NCBI GenBank assembly: GCA_903862845.1
Contig: CAIOZS010000140.1
Coordinates: 1-37,360, forward strand
Reading direction: 5' to 3'
Origin: an uncultured Thermoleophilia bacterium
GTDB taxonomy: Bacteria > Actinomycetota > Thermoleophilia > UBA2241
Length of the DNA stretch: 37,360 nucleotides
In this document: positions 33,433-37,360 of the stretch, piece after piece
Layout of the letters: each line of letters opens with the position of its first letter
How positions within the stretch are numbered: position 1 is the stretch's first letter
Notes under the pieces: generated by a model
What the model was told of the DNA's origin: nothing
Databases searched by the model: none
What the model saw: the letters and a program-made list of their open reading frames with translations, nothing else
Program-made: the position numbers and the translations under genes

Positions 33433-35223
33433 TCAGCGATCGCCGAGGCAGTACAACGAGCCGTCGCGCGACCCGATGAACACGCGGCCCTTCCACATCA
33501 CCGGGGTGCTCTCGAAGGCGCCGCCGCCGGAGAAGGAGTCGGTCTCCTCGATCTTCACCGTGAACCAGCCGCCGTCGGGGCTCTTGAGCGCGCCGGCAGC
33601 GCCCTTCTTCGCCGCCTGCCAGCGCACGCTGTAGAGGTGCACCCTGGCGTCGTAGGCGGCGGCCACGATCGTGTCGTCGACCATGATCGGCGTGGAGATG
33701 CCGCCGCCCACGGAGAACTTGGCGATGAGCTTCGGCGTGTGGTACGGCCCGTCGAGGTTGGGGCCGGGCACCGTTCCGGCGGCGAGGGCGTCCTGAGCCA
33801 CCACGTAGAGGTTGCCGTCGATGGCGATGAACGCCGCGAGCCGGGGGCGGCGGTTCCATGGGTCGTAGGTGTCGTTGACGGCCACCGACCCGATGACGCC
33901 GCCGACCCAGTCGCCAAGCGCGCGGTCGCCGGTGGGGAAGAACCAGTCGACGGCCGCAGACCCGGTCTTCTTGGGGTCCAGCATCAGCGCGCCGCCGTGA
34001 CCCTGGATGTACTGCTTCTCCACGGCCACGAGGAGCTTGCCGGAGCTCGTGGGCACCGGCGTGCCGTCGAGGTCGGAGCCGGTGCGGTAGTCCCACACCA
34101 CCTTGAGGTCGCTCTTGCGCATGCCGTACACGTGACCCGCGCCGGAGCTGATGTAAACGACGCCGTCGAGGAGGGAAGGAGACGCTTCGAGCACCAGGTT
34201 GCCGCCGTGCGCCGCTGCGTCGCCGGGGTCGCCGAGCAGGAGCCGCTGGGCGATGATCCGCGGCTGACGGTAGGACCCCGACGACGTCGTCTCGAACGGA
34301 TCCAGCTTGTAGAACCAGCCGCTTTCGACCCCCGAGAACAGGTGCCCGTTCAGGAAGAAGCCGCTGCCGTCCACGTCGCGACTGTAGCTCGCCGTGAGAG
34401 GTACCGGCAGTCGCCACACCTCGCTGCCGGTGCCGAACGACACGGCGCGGTAGGGCGCCAGGCTCGGGTCGGTGTAGTCCGAGGGAAACCCGCGGCGAGA
34501 GCCGGCGACAGCGAGGTACTTGTCGGCGGGAGACGACGGGTGCGGGTCTTCGATGACCGTCGGGCTGCTCTTGATGATGTCGTCAAAGGCGTGCTCCCAC
34601 ACCACGCGCCCGGTCTCGAGCTCGATCTTGTGGAGGTTGTGATCGAAGCCGCCGACGACGAGGTACAGCTTGCCGCCGTCGCGCAGGATGGCCGGCTGGC
34701 CCGTCCAGCCGGTGCCCGACCAGGTCGCCGGACTCACCGGCTTCTTGGGGTCGTCACCCTTCTTGCGCACGCCCGAGGTCAGGCCGCTGCCGATGCTCGT
34801 GCGCCAGATGAGGTCGAGGTGCTTCGGCGGCGGCCCCAAGCCATACAGCCGCCGCGTCTCGTCGCCGAGGAAGGTGGAGACCTTGACGCCGTCGCCGGCG
34901 GCGACGATGGGCGGCCGCGGGTCGACGTTCACGCGCCGCGGGGCGCGGATGATTGCCACGCGCGTGGCCGGCGCGGCCCCGGAACCAGCGGAGGAGCCGC
35001 CCGCCGCCGGGCCGCCTGCGGCCGCCGGCCCGGGCTTGACCCACGCGTGCCAGGCTTTCTGCGCCCGGCCCGTGCCGACGAAGATGCCCGCCGCGGCCAC
35101 GACGACGATGAGAACGAGCATCGTCGTGCGCCGCCGCCGCTCCCGCCGCCGGCGCAGCTCGAGGCCGCCCTCACTGACGTACGTGCGGTACGGGGCCCTC
35201 CCGGATGGACGACGCGCGCTCAC
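33433..35223 (-). CDS. Membrane-anchored PQQ-type beta-propeller protein
   Basis: A 596-residue protein with a basic N-terminus (RRRRERRRR), one membrane segment (TMLVLIVVVAAAGIFVG, residues about 34-50) and a Gly/Ala/Pro linker, so the rest faces outside. The body is a PQQ-enzyme/BamB-like propeller with repeated YLVVGG..LHKIELETGRVVWEH, VYGMRKSDLKVVWDYRTG and VFIGSRDGSLYCLGD blades. No dehydrogenase active-site residues are evident, so a binding or scaffold role is more likely. The GTG at 35223 is the first start; the ATG just before the membrane segment is an alternative. Confidence 0.82.
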   Translation of the reverse strand: MSARRPSGRAPYRTYVSEGGLELRRRRERRRRTTMLVLIVVVAAAGIFVGTGRAQKAWHAWVKPGPAAAGGPAAGGSSAGSGAAPATRVAIIRAPRRVNVDPRPPIVAAGDGVKVSTFLGDETRRLYGLGPPPKHLDLIWRTSIGSGLTSGVRKKGDDPKKPVSPATWSGTGWTGQPAILRDGGKLYLVVGGFDHNLHKIELETGRVVWEHAFDDIIKSSPTVIEDPHPSSPADKYLAVAGSRRGFPSDYTDPSLAPYRAVSFGTGSEVWRLPVPLTASYSRDVDGSGFFLNGHLFSGVESGWFYKLDPFETTSSGSYRQPRIIAQRLLLGDPGDAAAHGGNLVLEASPSLLDGVVYISSGAGHVYGMRKSDLKVVWDYRTGSDLDGTPVPTSSGKLLVAVEKQYIQGHGGALMLDPKKTGSAAVDWFFPTGDRALGDWVGGVIGSVAVNDTYDPWNRRPRLAAFIAIDGNLYVVAQDALAAGTVPGPNLDGPYHTPKLIAKFSVGGGISTPIMVDDTIVAAAYDARVHLYSVRWQAAKKGAAGALKSPDGGWFTVKIEETDSFSGGGAFESTPVMWKGRVFIGSRDGSLYCLGDR

Positions 35224-35352
35224 GGTGAACAGAGGGTATCACCGGCGCGCAGGGCGGGCGGGCACCGGCGAGCCGGCGGGGCCGGCTGCGCCCGCCCGCT
35301 GCCGGCGGCGGCCACAGGGCGGCGGCCGACACGCCGCCGCCCGTCGCCGAGT

Positions 35353-35400
35353 CCGGAAACGCCAACACTATGTTTCCGGCCCACTGTTGGTAGTACAGTG
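35353..35400. promoter_or_regulatory. Paired palindromes in the divergent region before the TIG-repeat gene
   Basis: CCGGAAAC (35353-35360), 11 bases, GTTTCCGG (35372-35379) is a perfect 8-bp inverted repeat. Directly after it, CACTGT (35382-35387), 7 bases, ACAGTG (35395-35400) is a perfect 6-bp inverted repeat overlapping a -10-like TACAGT (35394-35399). Both lie about 100 bases before the ATG at 35492 and look like regulator sites. The regulator is unknown. Confidence 0.5.
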
Positions 35401-35491
35401 CAGAGAGGGTCGTGATCGGGAGGCCGGCTCGGGAGCCACGTGCGTGGTCCTCCGGCACAGGCACGACGGAGTCTCACTGTGGAGGTGGGTC

Positions 35492-37294
35492 ATGGGGAAA
35501 CGGACTGCGTTCGTTCTGATCTGCGTGGCGGCGGTGATGCTTGGGGCCGCCCCGGCGGCCATGGCGATCAGCCTGTCCGGCATCGATCCGGGCAGCGCGC
35601 ACGCCGGCACGACGGTGACCTGCACGGTCAGCGGCAGCTTCGGCGCGTTCCTTGCCGGGACTCCGGCCTTCGCTCTGGTCAACGGCGCTGAGGTCATCTC
35701 GGGCACGACGAACACCTACGACGCGGCGTCGGCGTCGGTCGAGTTCGCGATCCCCGACACCGCCACGGATGGCGGCTGGGACCTGCGCGTGACGCAGACC
35801 TTCATCTTCCTCATCCCGCCGGTCCAGACGGCCACTCTAGCCAACGCCTTCCTCGTGTTCTTGCCCTATCCGGTGATCACGTCGCTCAACCCGCCGAACG
35901 TGGTCGCGGGCGGCGGCGATCTCACGCTCACGGTGTACGGCAAGTACTTCACTCCCGCCTCGCTGACCGGCTCAGTCGTGCGTTTCAACGGCGTCGCCGC
36001 CGCCAGCACGACCTTCAACTCGTCGACGGTGCTCACGGCCGTCATTTCTGCCGCCGCCGTGGCCGCACCGGGGACGGCGCAGGTGACTGTGTACAATCCG
36101 CCTTTCCTCCTGTTTCCGTCGCGACTCAGCAACCAGTTCCCCTTCACCGTCACCGCCCCCACGGCCTCCATCAGCGCCCTCGACCCGACGTCGGCCGTGG
36201 TCGGCGGCCCGGCCTTCAACCTCGGCGTCACGGGGACCGGTTTCGTGACCGGCGCTGCCGGCGCCGTGGTGCGCTGGAGTGGCGTCGACCTGGCCACGAC
36301 GCGTGACTCCGCGACGCACCTCACCGCGGCGGTGCCCGCGTCGGCGATCGCCGCGGCGGGCAGCGCCACGATCACCGTGCGCAACGGCGTGCCCCCGGGC
36401 TCGCCGATCTCCAATGCGCTGCCCTTCACGGTGGGCAGCGGCCCCGCCCTCAGTTCCATCAGCCCCACCCAGGTCTGGGCGGGCTACGTCAAGAACGACC
36501 TCGTGCTCACGGTCAACGGCAGTAACTTCGTCAGCGGCGCCCACATCTTCATCAGCGGCGGCGAGAAGACGGGCACGTCCTTCGTCAGCGCTTCGCAGCT
36601 CACCGTGCCGCTCGTGGCGGCGGACATCGCGACGCCCGGGTCGCTCACGGTCAGCGTCAAGAACCCGCCCTTCCCGCCGGGCACCTCGAGCGCGGGCGCG
36701 CTACCTCTGGTCGTCGCCGCCGAGACCACCGACCCGGCGGTCACGATCGGCGGCGCCGACAGCGCCTGGCACAACGCCCCGGTGGCGCTCACCTTCAGCG
36801 CCACAGACAGCCAGTCCGGCGTGCAGAAGGTGCAGTACCAGTCGCCGCCGACGGTGGCCGCCTGGACCGACGGCGCGAGCTACACGGTGCCGGTAACGAC
36901 GCAGGGAGCAATCACGGTGAGCGCGCAGGCCCTCGACTGGTGCAACCGCGTCGGCACGGCCGGCGCCACCATCCACATCGACACGACGAAACCGGCGACC
37001 AACGCCCTCAACGCGGTCAGCGTCAAGAAGGGCAAGACGGCGACGCTGAAGTTCCGCATTACGGAGCCCACCAACCTCAGCCCCACCGCCGACGTGGTCA
37101 TCGAGATCAAGTCCGCGAGGGGCACCAGCCCGGTCGCGACGATCACCGTCGACAACGCGACCATGAACGCCAAGCAGACCGCCAGCGTCAAGGCAAGCTT
37201 CAAGAAGGGCGCCTACAAGTGGTACGTCTACGCCACCGACCTGGCCGGCAATGCGCAGGACAACATCGCCAAGGCCTCCTTCAAAGTGAAGTGA
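35492..37294 (+). CDS. Secreted TIG/IPT-repeat protein with shared C-terminal domain
   Basis: A 600-residue exported protein. The ATG at 35492 follows GGAGGTGGG and opens a signal peptide ending AAPAAMA. At least four TIG/IPT-type repeats follow, recognisable by their openings (LSGIDPGSAHAG, ITSLNPPNVVAGG, ISALDPTSAVVGG, LSSISPTQVWAG). After these is an Ig-like part with TDPAVTIGGADSAWHNAPV and DTTKPAT, then a final 90-residue domain (SVKKGKTATLKF to YVYATDLAGN and ASFKVK) that resembles the end of the protease at 19168. It probably binds or displays something at the cell surface; no enzyme domain is visible. Confidence 0.87.
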   Translation: MGKRTAFVLICVAAVMLGAAPAAMAISLSGIDPGSAHAGTTVTCTVSGSFGAFLAGTPAFALVNGAEVISGTTNTYDAASASVEFAIPDTATDGGWDLRVTQTFIFLIPPVQTATLANAFLVFLPYPVITSLNPPNVVAGGGDLTLTVYGKYFTPASLTGSVVRFNGVAAASTTFNSSTVLTAVISAAAVAAPGTAQVTVYNPPFLLFPSRLSNQFPFTVTAPTASISALDPTSAVVGGPAFNLGVTGTGFVTGAAGAVVRWSGVDLATTRDSATHLTAAVPASAIAAAGSATITVRNGVPPGSPISNALPFTVGSGPALSSISPTQVWAGYVKNDLVLTVNGSNFVSGAHIFISGGEKTGTSFVSASQLTVPLVAADIATPGSLTVSVKNPPFPPGTSSAGALPLVVAAETTDPAVTIGGADSAWHNAPVALTFSATDSQSGVQKVQYQSPPTVAAWTDGASYTVPVTTQGAITVSAQALDWCNRVGTAGATIHIDTTKPATNALNAVSVKKGKTATLKFRITEPTNLSPTADVVIEIKSARGTSPVATITVDNATMNAKQTASVKASFKKGAYKWYVYATDLAGNAQDNIAKASFKVK

Positions 37295-37360
37295 GGCGCG
37301 GCGCCGCGCGCGCGGCGGCGCACCGCTGAGGACGGCGGCGGGCGGGGCCGAAGGGCCGCC

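Noticed and set aside
33296-34417. A 5' extension of the OsmC reading frame to 521 residues
   Set aside because: The extension overlaps the PQQ-type propeller gene in another frame, and a perfect AGGAGG marks the ATG at 33295.

Overview
The window is a GC-rich, gene-dense stretch of chromosome. The organism is probably an actinobacterium, perhaps from a deep-branching class. This rests on the GC content, frequent GTG starts and ATGA overlaps, a Fur-family regulator with a Nur-type nickel box, a glycine decarboxylase split into two subunits, and many secreted TIG, YCF48 and BNR proteins. No rRNA, tRNA, CRISPR array, insertion sequence or phage gene was seen, so the assignment to a lineage is inference.

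Layout. (1) 1-2695: the 3' part of a PAS/HD-GYP signalling protein, then two paralogous 96-residue proteins with a Cys-Cys motif on either side of an opposite-strand methyltransferase. (2) 2725-15788: a carbohydrate locus. A promoter with lac-operator-like repeats precedes a secreted polysaccharide deacetylase/GH114 fusion, a GH4 glycosidase, a PfkB kinase and a GatZ/KbaZ-type protein. Converging on these from the other strand is an operon for an amino-sugar-type SIS isomerase and a complete ABC sugar importer, divergent from a DeoR-family regulator. Read together, they suggest uptake and breakdown of a galactosamine-containing polysaccharide. (3) 15849-19181: a Nur-like regulator, a CbiM-CbiN-CbiQ fusion and a CbiO ATPase with a His-rich tail, making a nickel or cobalt ECF importer. 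(4) 19168-20868: a secreted zinc metalloprotease. (5) 20869-22098: a long non-coding stretch with two separate glycine-riboswitch-like elements; the second is followed by a strong terminator. (6) 22099-29260: gcvH, gcvPA, gcvPB, a lipoate/octanoate transferase, lpd, lipA and a HAD hydrolase in one closely packed run. This is a glycine cleavage operon with its own lipoylation genes but without gcvT. (7) 29235-37294: secreted or membrane-anchored repeat proteins (YCF48-like, BNR_4-like, PQQ-type propeller, TIG-repeat) and an OsmC-type peroxiredoxin.

The most interesting points are the proposed galactosaminan-utilisation locus with a GatZ-like protein and no GatY partner, and a 27-bp element shared between the Nur-like regulator gene and one of the Cys-Cys proteins. 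The second point suggests that this unannotated small protein belongs to a nickel regulon. Two glycine-riboswitch-like elements lie about 750 bp apart, and the upstream one looks degenerate.
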